Origin: Jiella flava
GTDB taxonomy: Bacteria > Pseudomonadota > Alphaproteobacteria > Rhizobiales > Rhizobiaceae
Reading direction: 5' to 3'
NCBI RefSeq assembly: GCF_017349315.1
Contig: NZ_JAFMPP010000003.1
Span: 186,001 to 250,000, forward strand
DNA: 64,000 nt
The notes under the pieces were generated by a model, which worked only from the letters and a program-made list of their open reading frames with translations, had not been told where the DNA came from and ran no database searches. The position numbers and the translations under genes are program-made. Numbering within the stretch: the first letter of the stretch is position 1; every line of letters begins with the position of its first letter. This document shows positions 25,003 to 35,584 of the stretch, in pieces.

Positions 25003-25976
25003 GCCGGCGGGCGGGGGGCGAGCGGGGCTCGCTGGCGGCGGGCTATGAGGCAGAGGCGTTTTTGGAGATGATGGCGGTCGAGCGCGGCGCCTCGCAAAAT
25101 ACCCTCGACGCCTATCGCCGCGATCTCGAAGACGCCAGCAGCCATTTCGCAGCCCGCGGAACGACGCTGAAGAGCGCCGATACCGAAGCGATCCGCGGCT
25201 ATGTGTCGGCGCTCGCCGCGCAAGGGCTGGCCGAATCGAGCCGGGCCCGGCGGTTGTCGGCGCTGCGCCAGTTCTACCGCTTTCTCTATGTCGAGGGCCA
25301 TCGCGGCGACGATCCGACTGGGCCGATCGAAGGGGCGAAGAAGAAGCGTCCACTGCCCAAGGTGATGAGCGAGGCGGAAGTCGACCGGCTGCTGGATCTC
25401 GCGGCGGAGGCGGCGGCGCGGGACGATCTCTCGCCGGCGGCGCGGCTGCGGGCGGCGCGGCTCGCGGCGCTGGTCGAGCTGCTCTATGCCACCGGGCTTC
25501 GCGTCTCCGAGCTGGTGTCGCTGCCGCGCTCGGTGCTGCGGGCGACCGGCCAGGCGATCATCGTCAAAGGCAAGGGCGGCAAGGAGCGCATGGTGCCGAT
25601 CGGCGAGGCGGCGGGCGATGCGATGCGCCGCTATGTCGAGGTCGTGCGCGAGACTCGAGGGCGCGAGGGGGGCGATACGCGCTTCCTGTTTCCCGCCGCT
25701 TCCGAGACGGGACACCTTACCCGCCAGGCCTTTGCCCGCGATCTCAAGGCGCTCGCGGCGCGGGCCGGCATTGCTGCCGCAAAGATTTCGCCCCACGTTC
25801 TGCGCCATGCGTTCGCCAGCCACCTTCTGAAACACGGCGCCGACCTGCGCGCCGTCCAGGAACTGCTCGGCCACAGCGATATCTCGACCACGCAGATCTA
25901 TACCCACGTCCTCGAAGAGCGGCTGATCCGGCTCGTCACCGATCACCACCCGCTGTCGCCGGCGAGCCGGGACTGA
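24999..25976 (+). CDS. xerD: tyrosine recombinase XerD
   Basis: A 325-residue site-specific recombinase that resolves chromosome dimers with XerC at dif. The N-terminal core-binding domain includes [13 protein letters not shown] and [15 protein letters not shown]. The catalytic residues are all present: R168 (ATGLRVSEL), K192 (GKGGKER), H266 and R269 (HVLRH), H292 (LGHSDI) and the nucleophile Y301 (TQIYTHV). It starts inside the ATGA overlap with the small membrane gene. The position divergent from aroK is a common alphaproteobacterial arrangement and favours XerD rather than XerC or an integrase. Confidence 0.92.
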   Translation: MSRRAGGERGSLAAGYEAEAFLEMMAVERGASQNTLDAYRRDLEDASSHFAARGTTLKSADTEAIRGYVSALAAQGLAESSRARRLSALRQFYRFLYVEGHRGDDPTGPIEGAKKKRPLPKVMSEAEVDRLLDLAAEAAARDDLSPAARLRAARLAALVELLYATGLRVSELVSLPRSVLRATGQAIIVKGKGGKERMVPIGEAAGDAMRRYVEVVRETRGREGGDTRFLFPAASETGHLTRQAFARDLKALAARAGIAAAKISPHVLRHAFASHLLKHGADLRAVQELLGHSDISTTQIYTHVLEERLIRLVTDHHPLSPASRD

Positions 25977-26156
25977 AGAGGCCCAAAACGCTTTCTTGAC
26001 ATTGCATCGCCCCATCGCCAGTTTGCGCCGCGAAGTCTTCCCGCCGCAGGCGGGGCGGCGCGATGAGGCACGCGTCGCCGGAGCCGCCACGCGGTCGCCC
26101 TGTCTGCCGGCGCTCGCCCGATTCGCTCCCTCAGGACGGCTTTCGCCGCAGGACGC

Positions 26157-27110
26157 ATGCACAACTATCTGGAATTCGAAAAACCGGTCGCCGATCTGGA
26201 AGGCCAGATCATCGAGCTGAAGAAGATCGAGACGGGCGAGGATGCCGTAGACGTCACCGACGAGATCGGGCGGCTGGAAAAGCGCTCGAAAGATGCCCTC
26301 GCCGATCTCTACAAGAAGCTGACACCCTGGCAGAAGACCCAGGTCGCCCGCCATCCCGACCGGCCGCATTGCCTCGATTACATCGGTCAGCTGATCACCG
26401 ACTTCGTGCCGCTGGCCGGCGACCGCTATTATGCCGAGGATCACGCCGTGATCGCCGGCTTCGGCCGCTTCTGGGGGCAGTCGGTGGCGGTGATCGGCCA
26501 GGAGAAGGGCAACGACACCCAGACCCGTCTGAAGCACAATTTCGGCATGGCCCGGCCCGAGGGCTACCGCAAGGCCGTGCGCATCATGGATCTGGCCGAA
26601 CGCTTTGCGATCCCGGTGCTGACGCTGGTCGACACCGCCGGTGCCTATCCGGGCATCGGCGCCGAGGAGCGCGGGCAGGCCGAGGCGATCGCCCAGTCGA
26701 TCGCGGCCTGCCTGAAGCTTGAAGTGCCGCTGGTCTCGCTGGTGGTCGGCGAGGGCGGCTCGGGCGGCGCGATGGCGATCGCCGCCGCCAACCGGGTGCT
26801 GATGATGGAACACGCGATCTATAACGTGATCGCCCCCGAGGCCGGCGCCTCGATCCTTTATCGCGACGCTGCCCGGGCGCGGGACGTCGCCCAGGCGATG
26901 AAGATGACGGCGCAGGATCTGATGGGTTTCGGCATCATCGACGCGATCGTCGAGGAGCCGATCGGCGGCGCCCATCGCGGCAAGGAGGCGGCGATCACCG
27001 CCGCGGGCGAAGCCATCCGTCAGGCGTTTGCGGATCTCGCTGGCCTGACGGGCGAGGAGTTGAAGCGACAGCGGCGCGAAAAATTCCTGGCGATCGGGCG
27101 AAATCTTTGA
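26157..27110 (+). CDS. accA: acetyl-CoA carboxylase carboxyltransferase subunit alpha
   Basis: A 317-residue protein of standard length. The N-terminal YLEFEKPVADLEGQI, the Arg/His-rich WQKTQVARHPDRPHCLDYI, and the crotonase-fold oxyanion segments VDTAGAYPGIGAEERGQ and VVGEGGSGGAMAI are all typical. With AccD it transfers the carboxyl group from biotin to acetyl-CoA for fatty acid synthesis. It lies 180 bp after xerD. No accD, accB or accC is in the window. Confidence 0.97.
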   Translation: MHNYLEFEKPVADLEGQIIELKKIETGEDAVDVTDEIGRLEKRSKDALADLYKKLTPWQKTQVARHPDRPHCLDYIGQLITDFVPLAGDRYYAEDHAVIAGFGRFWGQSVAVIGQEKGNDTQTRLKHNFGMARPEGYRKAVRIMDLAERFAIPVLTLVDTAGAYPGIGAEERGQAEAIAQSIAACLKLEVPLVSLVVGEGGSGGAMAIAAANRVLMMEHAIYNVIAPEAGASILYRDAARARDVAQAMKMTAQDLMGFGIIDAIVEEPIGGAHRGKEAAITAAGEAIRQAFADLAGLTGEELKRQRREKFLAIGRNL

Positions 27111-27408
27111 AGTCGTTGCAGCCCGGCAACAGACTCGAACTTCCCTTCGCACCACGCATTTGTCAGAATATCACGACCATCACAGTGCAATCTGCGGTGG
27201 CCGGGCGCGTCAGGGGGCGCGGCCGGGACGGTGACCACGGTTTACATCCGCTTAAGACAATCGTGAGAAACTGTCGCGAAGTATGTGTCGCGGCAGCATT
27301 CGAGGGGCGGTCGAGGACGCGATGAAGAGCGACTGGTCATAGGCGTTCTTCGAGAGGGGGCGGCGGGTCGCAAGGCGCCTGCCGCAAGGCGATTGGGGAC
27401 TTGAGGGG
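27111..27408. other. 298-bp intergenic region between accA and the L,D-transpeptidase gene
   Basis: No gene or convincing hairpin was seen. The middle part (about 27240-27300) is somewhat less GC-rich than its surroundings and may hold the promoter of the downstream lipoprotein gene. The short frames here have no protein-like composition. Confidence 0.4.
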
Positions 27409-28398
27409 ATGTTCGTCCGACGTATCGTGACGGCTGTGGCCCTTGCCACGGCACTGATGACCGTATCTGCCTGCAAATACGAAGACATGGTGCCGGAAAA
27501 CGCTCCGCTCCCGGCAGAGCTGGTTCGCGCCATCAATGCAAACCACATGGGCATCAATTCGCCCATCCTCGTGCGCCTCTATAAGGAGGAATCCGACCTC
27601 GAGATCTGGAAGCAGAAGACCGACGGGACTTACGGTCTGCTCAAGAGCTACAAGATCTGCGCCTGGTCCGGAAAGCTCGGTCCGAAGACCAGGGAAGGCG
27701 ATCGCCAGGCGCCCGAAGGCTTCTACACGGTGACGCCGGCCCAGCTGAATCCGAATTCGAAGTATCACCTGGCCATCAACATTGGCTATCCCAACCTTTA
27801 CGACCGTGCCAACGGGCGCACCGGCGACGCGCTGATGATTCACGGTTCGTGCAACTCGTCCGGCTGCTACGCCATGGACGATGCGCAGGTGCAGGAGATT
27901 TACGCGCTTGCCCGCCATTCCTTCGACGGCGGCCAGCGCGCCTTCCAGATTCAGGCCTACCCGTTCCGCATGACGCCGAAGAATATGGCCCGGCACAAGA
28001 ATTCCGATCACTACGCGTTCTGGCAGATGCTGAAGAAGGGATCGGATTATTTCGATGTCACCAAGCGGCCGCCGAATGTCGGCGTCTGCAACCGCAGCTA
28101 CGTTTTCGACCAGGACACCAAGACCCTCGCCAATTTGTCGCCGACCGGGCCGTGCCCGCAGATCGAGATGGCGCCGCAGGTGGCGGCCAAGCAGCAGCAG
28201 GACGAGGTCAAGACCGAAGAGATCGCCGCCAATATGGCGCCGAGCGAATTCGCCACCAGCTCGACCTTCACCTATCGCACCGGTGAGCCGATCACCGCCG
28301 AGGCCTATGCCCAGGAGCAGCACCGCCGCGAGGGCTTCGACCGCACCGGCAAGCGCGTCGGCGGATCGTCGGGGTCGATCTTCAGCCTGTTCGAGTAA
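27409..28398 (+). CDS. L,D-transpeptidase family lipoprotein (YkuD domain)
   Basis: A 329-residue protein. The N-terminus MFVRRIVTAVALATALMTVSAC carries a plausible lipobox ending at Cys 22. The YkuD catalytic motif is clear: LMIHGSCNSSGCYAM, with the catalytic Cys in SSGC and the upstream His. Upstream blocks IWKQKTDGTYGLLKSYKIC and GDRQAPEGFYTVTPAQLNPNS are typical. It would form 3-3 peptidoglycan cross-links or attach proteins to peptidoglycan in the periplasm. The C-terminal 90 residues are Gln/Glu-rich and disordered. A strong terminator follows at 28433. Confidence 0.88.
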   Translation: MFVRRIVTAVALATALMTVSACKYEDMVPENAPLPAELVRAINANHMGINSPILVRLYKEESDLEIWKQKTDGTYGLLKSYKICAWSGKLGPKTREGDRQAPEGFYTVTPAQLNPNSKYHLAINIGYPNLYDRANGRTGDALMIHGSCNSSGCYAMDDAQVQEIYALARHSFDGGQRAFQIQAYPFRMTPKNMARHKNSDHYAFWQMLKKGSDYFDVTKRPPNVGVCNRSYVFDQDTKTLANLSPTGPCPQIEMAPQVAAKQQQDEVKTEEIAANMAPSEFATSSTFTYRTGEPITAEAYAQEQHRREGFDRTGKRVGGSSGSIFSLFE

Positions 28399-28432
28399 GG
28401 CCCGGCAAAAGATAAGAGACTTTATCGAATCG

Positions 28433-28466
28433 TGAAAAAGGCCGCCCCGAAAGGCGGCCTTTTTCA
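28433..28466. terminator. bidirectional Rho-independent terminator
   Basis: A perfect 14-bp stem (28433-28446 with 28453-28466) has a 6-base loop. The GC-rich core is flanked by five A on one side and five T on the other, so it can end transcription from both the L,D-transpeptidase gene and the convergent gap gene. Confidence 0.93.
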
Positions 28467-28492
28467 GTTTATCGGTGTGTCGAACGCGCCGC

Positions 28493-29506
<1,014 letters not shown>

Positions 29507-29672
29507 GAGTGTGTCTCCCTTCAGGGTGTTCCATGTCGATGGATGCGGCCAGTGGAGCGGGCCAATGGTCTGGCCGGGCTGTAACGCCCACGCCCGGCTG
29601 AATCAAGCTGGCGCCGCCCGAAGCTTTTTTCACGGTTGCGCTGAGTTTTGCCCATCACCGGAAGCTGCCGCG

Positions 29673-31679
29673 TCAGTCCTCGTCCGCGACCTGAGTTTCG
29701 GCAAGGCGGGCGTTGACCGCCGCGACGAGGGCGTCGGCGGTGATGCCGAAATGGGCGTAAAGCTCCGGGGCCGGGCCGGAGGCGCCGAAGCCGGTCATGC
29801 CGATAAAGATGCCGTCGCGGCCGATCAACTCGTCCCAACCCTGGCGGATGCCGGCCTCGATCGCGACCTTGAGGCTGTCGTCGTCGGTCAGCGCCCGCCG
29901 ATACTCGCTGGTCTGGCGGCGGAACAGCTCGAAGGACGGCACCGAGACGACGCGTGTGGGCGTGCCGGTGGCTTCGAGTTTGGCGCGGGCGGCGACGGCG
30001 ATCTCGACCTCCGAGCCGGTGGCGTAGATCGTCACCTGCGCTTCACCCGAAGCCGGGCTGATTTCATAGGCGCCGCGGGCGCTCTTGTTCTCGTCATGCT
30101 CGTCGAGGCGAAGGGTCGGCAGGCTCTGGCGCGACAGAGCGAGGATCGACGGCGCGGCACGGCTTTGCAAGGCGAGTTGCCAGCATTCGGCAGTCTCCAC
30201 CGCATCGGCCGGGCGGAACACCAGCATGTTCGGAATGGCGCGCAGGGAGGCGAGATGCTCGACCGGCTGGTGGGTCGGTCCATCCTCGCCAAGGCCGATC
30301 GAATCATGGGTCATCACATGGATCACCCGGATGCCCATCAGCGCCGACAGGCGGAGCGCGCCCCGGCAATAGTCGGCAAAGGTCAAAAACGTGCCGGAAT
30401 AGGGGATCATGCCGCCATGCAGCGCCATGCCGTTCATGATCGCTGCCATGCCGTGCTCGCGGATGCCGTAATGGATGAAGCGGCCGGAATAGTCGCCGGG
30501 AGCGATCGGCCGGGTCTGGCTGGTGCGGGTGTTGTTGGAGCCGGTCAGATCCGCCGAGCCGCCGATGGTCTCGGGGACGACGGCGTTGATCTCCTCCAGC
30601 GCCATTTCCGAAGCTTTCCGGGTGGCGACCTTCGGCTGCTTCTCGTTCATCTGCCGTTTGAAGCGATGCATCGCCTCGATGAAGCCGCTCGGCAGATCGC
30701 CGCGCATGCGCCGCTCGAATTCGCCGCGCGTTTCGGCGTCGACGGCGGCAAAGCGGGTCTCCCACTCCTTGCGCCTGACGCTGGAGCGCAGGCCGGCAAT
30801 GCGCCATTGATCGAGAATATCGGAGGGAACTTCGAAGGGCGCGTGGGGCCAGCCGAGCGCCTCGCGCGTGGCGGCGACTTCATCGGCGCCGAGCGGCGAT
30901 CCGTGAGCCTTGTTGGTGCCGGCCTTGTTGGGCGCGCCGAAGCCGATGGTGGTCTTGGCGGCAATCAGCGTCGGCCGGTCGCTGGCCTTGGCGGTCAAGA
31001 TAGCGCTGGCAATCGCATCGTGGTCATGGCCGTCGCAGGCCAGTGCCTGCCAGCCGCAGGCCTCGAAGCGGGCGAGCTGATCGGTCGAGTCGGCCAGGGA
31101 CACCTTGCCATCGATGGTGATGCCGTTGTCGTCCCACAGGAAGATCAGCTTGTTGAGCTTCAGATGGCCCGCGAGCGCGATCGCCTCCTGGCAGATGCCC
31201 TCCATCAGGCAACCGTCGCCGACCAGGGCGTAGGTGAAGTGGTTGACGACGTCATCGCCGAAGTGGGCGTTGAGAATCCGCTCGGCGAGCGCCATGCCGA
31301 CGGCGTTGCCGGTGCCCTGGCCGAGTGGCCCGGTGGTCGTCTCGATGCCCGCCGCATGGCCGTATTCGGGATGGCCGGCGGTCTTGGCGCCGAGCTGGCG
31401 GAAGCGCTTGATCTCGTCGATGTCGATATCGCCGTAGCCCAGCAGATAGAGCAGGCTGTAGAGCAGCATCGAGCCATGGCCGGCGGAGAACACGAAGCGA
31501 TCGCGGTCTGGCCAGTCGGGGGTTTTCGGATCGAAGGTGAGAAAACGGGTGAACAGCACGGTCGCGATGTCGGCCGCGCCCATCGGCAGGCCCGGATGGC
31601 CCGATTGCGCCGCTTCGACGGCATCGGCCGACAGGAATCGGATGGCATTCGCCATGCGCTGGCGCATTTCGCTCGTCAT
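29673..31679 (-). CDS. tkt: transketolase
   Basis: A 668-residue thiamine-diphosphate enzyme of the pentose phosphate pathway and, in methylotrophs or autotrophs, of carbon-fixation cycles. Key motifs: [21 protein letters not shown], the TPP motif VGDGCLMEG followed by [10 protein letters not shown], and the pyrimidine-domain motifs [19 protein letters not shown] and RPADAVE. ATG 31679 gives the usual start ([14 protein letters not shown]) with aggggag upstream. No fba, pgk or calvin-cycle gene is seen nearby, so a housekeeping role is assumed. Confidence 0.96.
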   Translation of the reverse strand: MTSEMRQRMANAIRFLSADAVEAAQSGHPGLPMGAADIATVLFTRFLTFDPKTPDWPDRDRFVFSAGHGSMLLYSLLYLLGYGDIDIDEIKRFRQLGAKTAGHPEYGHAAGIETTTGPLGQGTGNAVGMALAERILNAHFGDDVVNHFTYALVGDGCLMEGICQEAIALAGHLKLNKLIFLWDDNGITIDGKVSLADSTDQLARFEACGWQALACDGHDHDAIASAILTAKASDRPTLIAAKTTIGFGAPNKAGTNKAHGSPLGADEVAATREALGWPHAPFEVPSDILDQWRIAGLRSSVRRKEWETRFAAVDAETRGEFERRMRGDLPSGFIEAMHRFKRQMNEKQPKVATRKASEMALEEINAVVPETIGGSADLTGSNNTRTSQTRPIAPGDYSGRFIHYGIREHGMAAIMNGMALHGGMIPYSGTFLTFADYCRGALRLSALMGIRVIHVMTHDSIGLGEDGPTHQPVEHLASLRAIPNMLVFRPADAVETAECWQLALQSRAAPSILALSRQSLPTLRLDEHDENKSARGAYEISPASGEAQVTIYATGSEVEIAVAARAKLEATGTPTRVVSVPSFELFRRQTSEYRRALTDDDSLKVAIEAGIRQGWDELIGRDGIFIGMTGFGASGPAPELYAHFGITADALVAAVNARLAETQVADED

Positions 31680-31943
31680 CGCGGGGGCTCCCCTCAAGCG
31701 CTCCTGGTCAGGACCTGGCTGCCGATCGAGCGGGCGGCCGAGACGCGCGGCAGCAATCATATGCTCTGCGCCCTGTCAACAAAACCCTGGGAATGAGGGC
31801 GGTGCATGGGTTGGGAGCCGCTTTCATTGCCGGGCCCGAGCCGTTAAGACCGAATCTGGGCCGTATTCGCCCGATGCGCCTCGCCAGAGCCGGTTCAGGA
31901 CGTTGATTTTGAGGGGCATTCGAGATCGCTGGAGAAACCGCCG

Positions 31944-32222
31944 ATGCCGCATGACGATCCTTTCGACGTTGCCAAAGTGCGCCTTCGCACGGCACTCGAA
32001 CGGCTGGAGAACGTCGTCGAGGTCCGGCTGGAGCGGGAGAACGATCTCAAGAGCATCGATGCCGAGGTCCAGCGCCAGACCGCCGATCGCGGCCGGCTGG
32101 CGCGGGAATTGGACGCAGCCCTGGCAAGGGGGGAGCGCCTTGAGCAGGCCAATCGCGAGGTGTCCAAACGTTTGGTCGATGCCATGGAGCAGGTGCGAAA
32201 AGTCCTCGACCAGCATAAATAG
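31944..32222 (+). CDS. DUF4164-type coiled-coil protein
   Basis: A 92-residue protein that is almost entirely helical and charged, with heptad-like Leu/Val spacing (ALERLENVVEVRLERENDL, then LARELDAALARGERLEQANREVSKRL). This matches the short coiled-coil DUF4164 proteins commonly encoded beside zapA in Hyphomicrobiales. The function is unknown; placement 71 bp before zapA hints at a cell-division role. It is divergent from tkt. Confidence 0.8.
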   Translation: MPHDDPFDVAKVRLRTALERLENVVEVRLERENDLKSIDAEVQRQTADRGRLARELDAALARGERLEQANREVSKRLVDAMEQVRKVLDQHK

Positions 32223-32293
32223 GCGAATATCGCCGGGTGACGTTCCGACGTGCAGTCGGCCGCAACGTCATCACGATCTTGATGGGAAGGCCC

Positions 32294-32659
32294 ATGCCAC
32301 AGATTGTCGTCACCATCGACGGAAAGACCTATCGCATGGCCTGCGCCGAGGGCGAGGAGGCGCATCTTGAGACGCTGGCCGCCGACGTCGACGGCAAGAT
32401 CGCGGAGCTGAGAGAGTCCTTCGGTCAGATCGGTGACCTGCGGCTGACGGTGATGGCCGCGATCATGGCCACCGATCAGCTGTTTGAGGCCCGGCGCCGG
32501 ATTGGCGAGCTTGAGGGGCGGGTCGAGGCCGACGCGGTCGATCGCGCCGCCAACGACGAGGACGGCGCGACGGCCCGGCAGGCCTTCATCCGCAGCCTCG
32601 ACGAAACCGCCGAGACGATCGAGCGAATCACCGCCAAGCTCGCTGGTGAAGGGCGATGA
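32294..32659 (+). CDS. zapA: cell division protein ZapA
   Basis: A 121-residue protein with the ZapA beta-strand start QIVVTIDGKTYRMAC, followed by the long helix EEAHLETLAADVDGKIAEL and RLTVMAAIMATDQLFEARRRIGEL. ZapA bundles FtsZ at the division ring. ATG 32294 is preceded by gggaagg and fits the family start; upstream in-frame codons are ignored. It overlaps the next gene by ATGA. In many alphaproteobacteria 6S RNA follows zapA; here the overlapping hydrolase gene leaves no room for it directly downstream. Confidence 0.92.
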   Translation: MPQIVVTIDGKTYRMACAEGEEAHLETLAADVDGKIAELRESFGQIGDLRLTVMAAIMATDQLFEARRRIGELEGRVEADAVDRAANDEDGATARQAFIRSLDETAETIERITAKLAGEGR

Positions 32660-33549
32660 GCCGGATCGCTGCGCCAGGCCGCTTCGTCCGGCGGCTGGCG
32701 ATGCTGCTCGTCTGCGGTTTTTATAGTTTCGCCCTGTCCGGTTGCGCGGCGGCGCTGAACGCGATCACCCCTTCCAACGACTACACGCTGGTCTCCAATG
32801 TCTCCTATGGGCCGGGCGCGCGGCGCGCTCTCGACCTTTATCTGCCGAAGACGATGACGGCGACAACGCCGGTCGTCGTCTTCATCCATGGCGGCAGCTG
32901 GGATTCGGGCTCGAAGGACATCTATCCCTTCGTCGGCGAGTCGCTGGCAAGCGCCGGCATGATCGTCGCTATCCCGAATTATCGCCTCTATCCGGACGTG
33001 CGCTTCCCAGGCTTTGTCGACGACGCTGCCAAGGCGGTGGCGACAGTGAACCACATCGCCGCTGAGGGCTGGGACGGTCTGCCGAAGGGGCGCCATCCGC
33101 TGTTCGTGATGGGTCATTCGGCCGGTGCCGAAATCGCCGGGCTGCTCGCCACCGACGGGCGCTGGCTGCAAAAGGCCGGTCTGTCGATCCACCGCCTCGC
33201 GGGCTTTATCGGCCTCTCCGGTCCTTACGATTTCCTGCCGCTGAAGGAAGAGCGCTACAAGCAGATCTTCCCGAAGGCGCTCAGGGCCGAAAGTCAGCCG
33301 ATCAACTTCGTCAATGGCGACGAACCGCCGACACTGCTGATAACCGGCGCCGACGACGTCACCGTCGATCCCAAGAACAGCCGGTCGCTCGCCGCCAAGC
33401 TGAAGCGGGTGGGTGTGCCGGTCACGCTGACGATCTATCCCGGTCTCGGCCATGTCGGGACGATCAGCTCGTTCTCGACGGTGCTGCCGCTCGGCAATCG
33501 CGCGATCCGCCAGGACGTGATCGATTTCGTCCGGCGGCGATCCGGCTGA
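32656..33549 (+). CDS. alpha/beta hydrolase (esterase) lipoprotein
   Basis: A 297-residue protein. A hydrophobic N-terminus ends in ALSGC (Cys 30), a lipobox, so it is probably a lipoprotein. The carboxylesterase oxyanion motif VFIHGGSWD and nucleophile motif MGHSAGAEIAG (Ser) are followed by the Asp in TGADDVTVDP and the His in GLGHVGTI, giving a complete triad. It is translationally coupled to zapA by an ATGA overlap. The substrate is unknown. Confidence 0.88.
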   Translation: MSRIAAPGRFVRRLAMLLVCGFYSFALSGCAAALNAITPSNDYTLVSNVSYGPGARRALDLYLPKTMTATTPVVVFIHGGSWDSGSKDIYPFVGESLASAGMIVAIPNYRLYPDVRFPGFVDDAAKAVATVNHIAAEGWDGLPKGRHPLFVMGHSAGAEIAGLLATDGRWLQKAGLSIHRLAGFIGLSGPYDFLPLKEERYKQIFPKALRAESQPINFVNGDEPPTLLITGADDVTVDPKNSRSLAAKLKRVGVPVTLTIYPGLGHVGTISSFSTVLPLGNRAIRQDVIDFVRRRSG

Positions 33550-33692
33550 GGCCGATCTGCGTCGGCATGCCCTTTTGCGCAAGGGGGCGGGGCCGCGACG
33601 AAGGACGGTCGTGCCAAATCTGCGGGCCGACCGCGGCGACGCGGTCGGCGGCCTTCATGCCGGAAATGACGGCACGCGCGGGCCGTCGCTGA

Positions 33693-33854
33693 TCAAGCCC
33701 CTGGAGCCGAAGCCCGTTCGGACAATTCACGCTTGATCGCATCCATCGCGATGGTCACCCGCCGCGCCGTTGGCTCGGGCGCCGGAACCTTTCCGAGGAG
33801 ACTGTTTTCGATCGGCCCGAAGCCTTCGCAGATGACGGCTTTCATCAATTTCAT
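33693..33854 (-). pseudogene. 5' stub of an NADPH:quinone oxidoreductase-like gene
   Basis: On the minus strand a 53-codon frame begins MKLMKAVICEGFGPIENSLL and GKVPAPEPTARRVTIAMDAI, which looks like the first 40 residues of a zinc-independent quinone oxidoreductase (medium-chain dehydrogenase). It then turns unrelated and stops at 33693; no nucleotide-binding domain follows. The stub lies next to an acyl-CoA catabolism cluster that often contains such a reductase, so it may be what remains after a deletion. The rest of 33550-33956 shows no gene. Confidence 0.55.
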
Positions 33855-33956
33855 GCTTCATCCTTGCGGATGACGGTCGAATTTCTTTTCCTGTGATTGA
33901 ACTTGAGTTGGCCCGCGACATTTTTACCCAAGGTGAATGGATAAGGAGGTGATCTT

Positions 33957-34304
33957 ATGAGTGATCTTTCGACATCCTTGGGCGAATTGTCGGGATTTAC
34001 TTGGTTAACAAAGTGTAAATTTTGGTATGAGGCGTTAGGCGTTCGGGAGGAGTTCTCCCGCCACCGCTTCGACTGGAACGACTTTGTTTCGGTTGTCGTG
34101 GCGCCTGCGCTGGCCTTGGTCTGCGTCTACGGTCTGGTGCATGTCGTCTTGTATAACGATGCGTCTTTGCCCGTCGGCCACGGCAGCATCCTTTGCGCCA
34201 CGCCGGAATGCACGCCTTTGCTTTATCTCCTGGAGATCGTCGCCATGGGCGGGGTTTTGATCGCCGCGTTGCTGCTGTTTTTCCGCGCCGATGCATGGAA
34301 TTAG
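33957..34304 (+). CDS. small two-span membrane protein of unknown function
   Basis: A 115-residue protein with two membrane segments: about residues 45-66 (VSVVVAPALALVCVYGLVHVV) and 88-108 (LLYLLEIVAMGGVLIAALLLFF), with two Cys between them (CATPEC) that could form a disulfide. It has an unusually strong ribosome-binding site (taaggaggtg, 6 bases before ATG 33957). No family is recognised. The base composition of the first 100 bases is lower in GC than the neighbours. It is convergent with the acyl-CoA dehydrogenase gene. Confidence 0.6.
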   Translation: MSDLSTSLGELSGFTWLTKCKFWYEALGVREEFSRHRFDWNDFVSVVVAPALALVCVYGLVHVVLYNDASLPVGHGSILCATPECTPLLYLLEIVAMGGVLIAALLLFFRADAWN

Positions 34305-34342
34305 AAATGCTGGTTAATCGAAGGTAAACCGGCACCCGGCTT

Positions 34343-35584
34343 TCATGCGCGATGCCGCGCCAATTCCCAGCGCGCCACCTGCCGGCGATGAACGGCATCC
34401 GGCCCGTCGGCGAGGCGCAGCGTGCGCAGATGCGTCCACATTCTGGCGAGTGGCGTGTCCTGCGAGATGCCTTCGCCGCCATGCATCTGGATCGCCTGAT
34501 CGACGATATCGAGCGCAATGTTCGGCGCGACGACCTTGATCGCGGAGATCCAAGGCGCGGCCGCCTTGGGGTCGCCCTGGTCCATCATCCAGGCCGCCTT
34601 GAGGCACAACAGCCGGGCCATCTCGATCTGCATGCGGGCCTTGGCGATGACGTCGTAATTCTCACCGAGTTCGGCGAGCGTCTTGCCGAAGGCTTCCCGC
34701 GCCAGCGAGCGCTCGCACAACAGCTCCAGCGCGCGTTCGGCCTGTCCGATGGCGCGCATGCAGTGGTGGATGCGGCCGGGGCCGAGCCGCCCCTGGGCGA
34801 TCTCGAAACCACGACCCTCGCCAAGGATCAGCGCCGATTTCGGCAGCTGGACGTCGGTGAAGCGGATATGCATGTGGCCATGCGGCGCATCGTCCTCGCC
34901 ATAGACCTGCATCGGTCGCAGCACCGTGATGCCGGGCGTCTTGGCGGGCACCAGCAACATCGAGTGCCGCTTGTGCTTGGGCATCGTGTCGTCGCCGGTG
35001 CGCACCATGACGACGTAGATCGCGCAGCGCGGATCGCCGGCGCCGGACGCCCACCATTTTTCGCCGTCGAGGATGTAGTCGTCGCCCTTCGCCACGCAGC
35101 GCATGGCAATGTTGGTGGCGTCGGATGAAGCGACGTCCGGTTCGGTCATCAAATAGGCGGAGCGGATTTCGCCGTCGAGGAGGCGCGGCAGCCAGGGCGC
35201 CTTCTGCTCTTCGGTGCAGAAGCGTTCGAGCACCTCCATATTGCCGGTGTCGGGCGCTGAGCAATTGAAGGTCTCGGCACCGAGATGGGCTTTGCCCATT
35301 TCCTCGGCGAGGTAGGCGTATTCGACCGTATTCAGGCCGAACCCCCGCTCGGAATCGGTCAGCCAGAAATTCCAAAGATTGCGGGCTTTCGCCTTCGTCT
35401 TCAGCCCTTCCAGAATAGCGCGCTGGCGATCCGTATAGACAAAGCGCCCTTCCTTCGGAACCTCGGCGAGAAACGCCTCGCTTGCCGGAATGATCTCGTC
35501 ACGAACCATGTCGCGGACCGCCGCATGGATCGGCTTCAGGCGTTCGGACAGGCCGAGAGCCATCACCGGCGCGGCATGCGTCAT
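34343..35584 (-). CDS. acyl-CoA dehydrogenase (ACAD10/11-like)
   Basis: A 413-residue FAD enzyme. Visible motifs: the FAD/acyl segment YLMTEPDVASSDATNI, the second FAD segment DGEKWWASGAGDP, and late QMHGGEGISQDTPLARMW, the C-terminal FAD dimer motif. The active-site base is probably the Glu/Asp in this C-terminal segment. The sequence type fits the ACAD10/11 group that pairs with aminoglycoside-phosphotransferase-like proteins, and such a gene lies at 37838. Its start overlaps the TetR stop by ATGA, so the two form one transcript divergent from the SDR-MaoC-APH genes. Confidence 0.9.
   Translation of the reverse strand: MTHAAPVMALGLSERLKPIHAAVRDMVRDEIIPASEAFLAEVPKEGRFVYTDRQRAILEGLKTKAKARNLWNFWLTDSERGFGLNTVEYAYLAEEMGKAHLGAETFNCSAPDTGNMEVLERFCTEEQKAPWLPRLLDGEIRSAYLMTEPDVASSDATNIAMRCVAKGDDYILDGEKWWASGAGDPRCAIYVVMVRTGDDTMPKHKRHSMLLVPAKTPGITVLRPMQVYGEDDAPHGHMHIRFTDVQLPKSALILGEGRGFEIAQGRLGPGRIHHCMRAIGQAERALELLCERSLAREAFGKTLAELGENYDVIAKARMQIEMARLLCLKAAWMMDQGDPKAAAPWISAIKVVAPNIALDIVDQAIQMHGGEGISQDTPLARMWTHLRTLRLADGPDAVHRRQVARWELARHRA

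Noticed and set aside
24999-25976. Phage or integron integrase
   Set aside because: Position next to aroK, normal XerD size and coupling to a small housekeeping gene favour XerD; no other mobile gene is near.
24852-27155. 767-residue open frame on the minus strand opposite xerD and accA
   Set aside because: It is rich in Arg, Gly and His, has no recognisable domain and lies antisense to two intact conserved genes; such long frames are common in GC-rich DNA.
32656-32700. 6S RNA expected after zapA
   Set aside because: A protein gene overlaps the zapA stop, leaving no room directly downstream.
33727-33921. 64-residue frame overlapping the quinone oxidoreductase stub
   Set aside because: Its composition is not protein-like and another frame at the same place gives family similarity.
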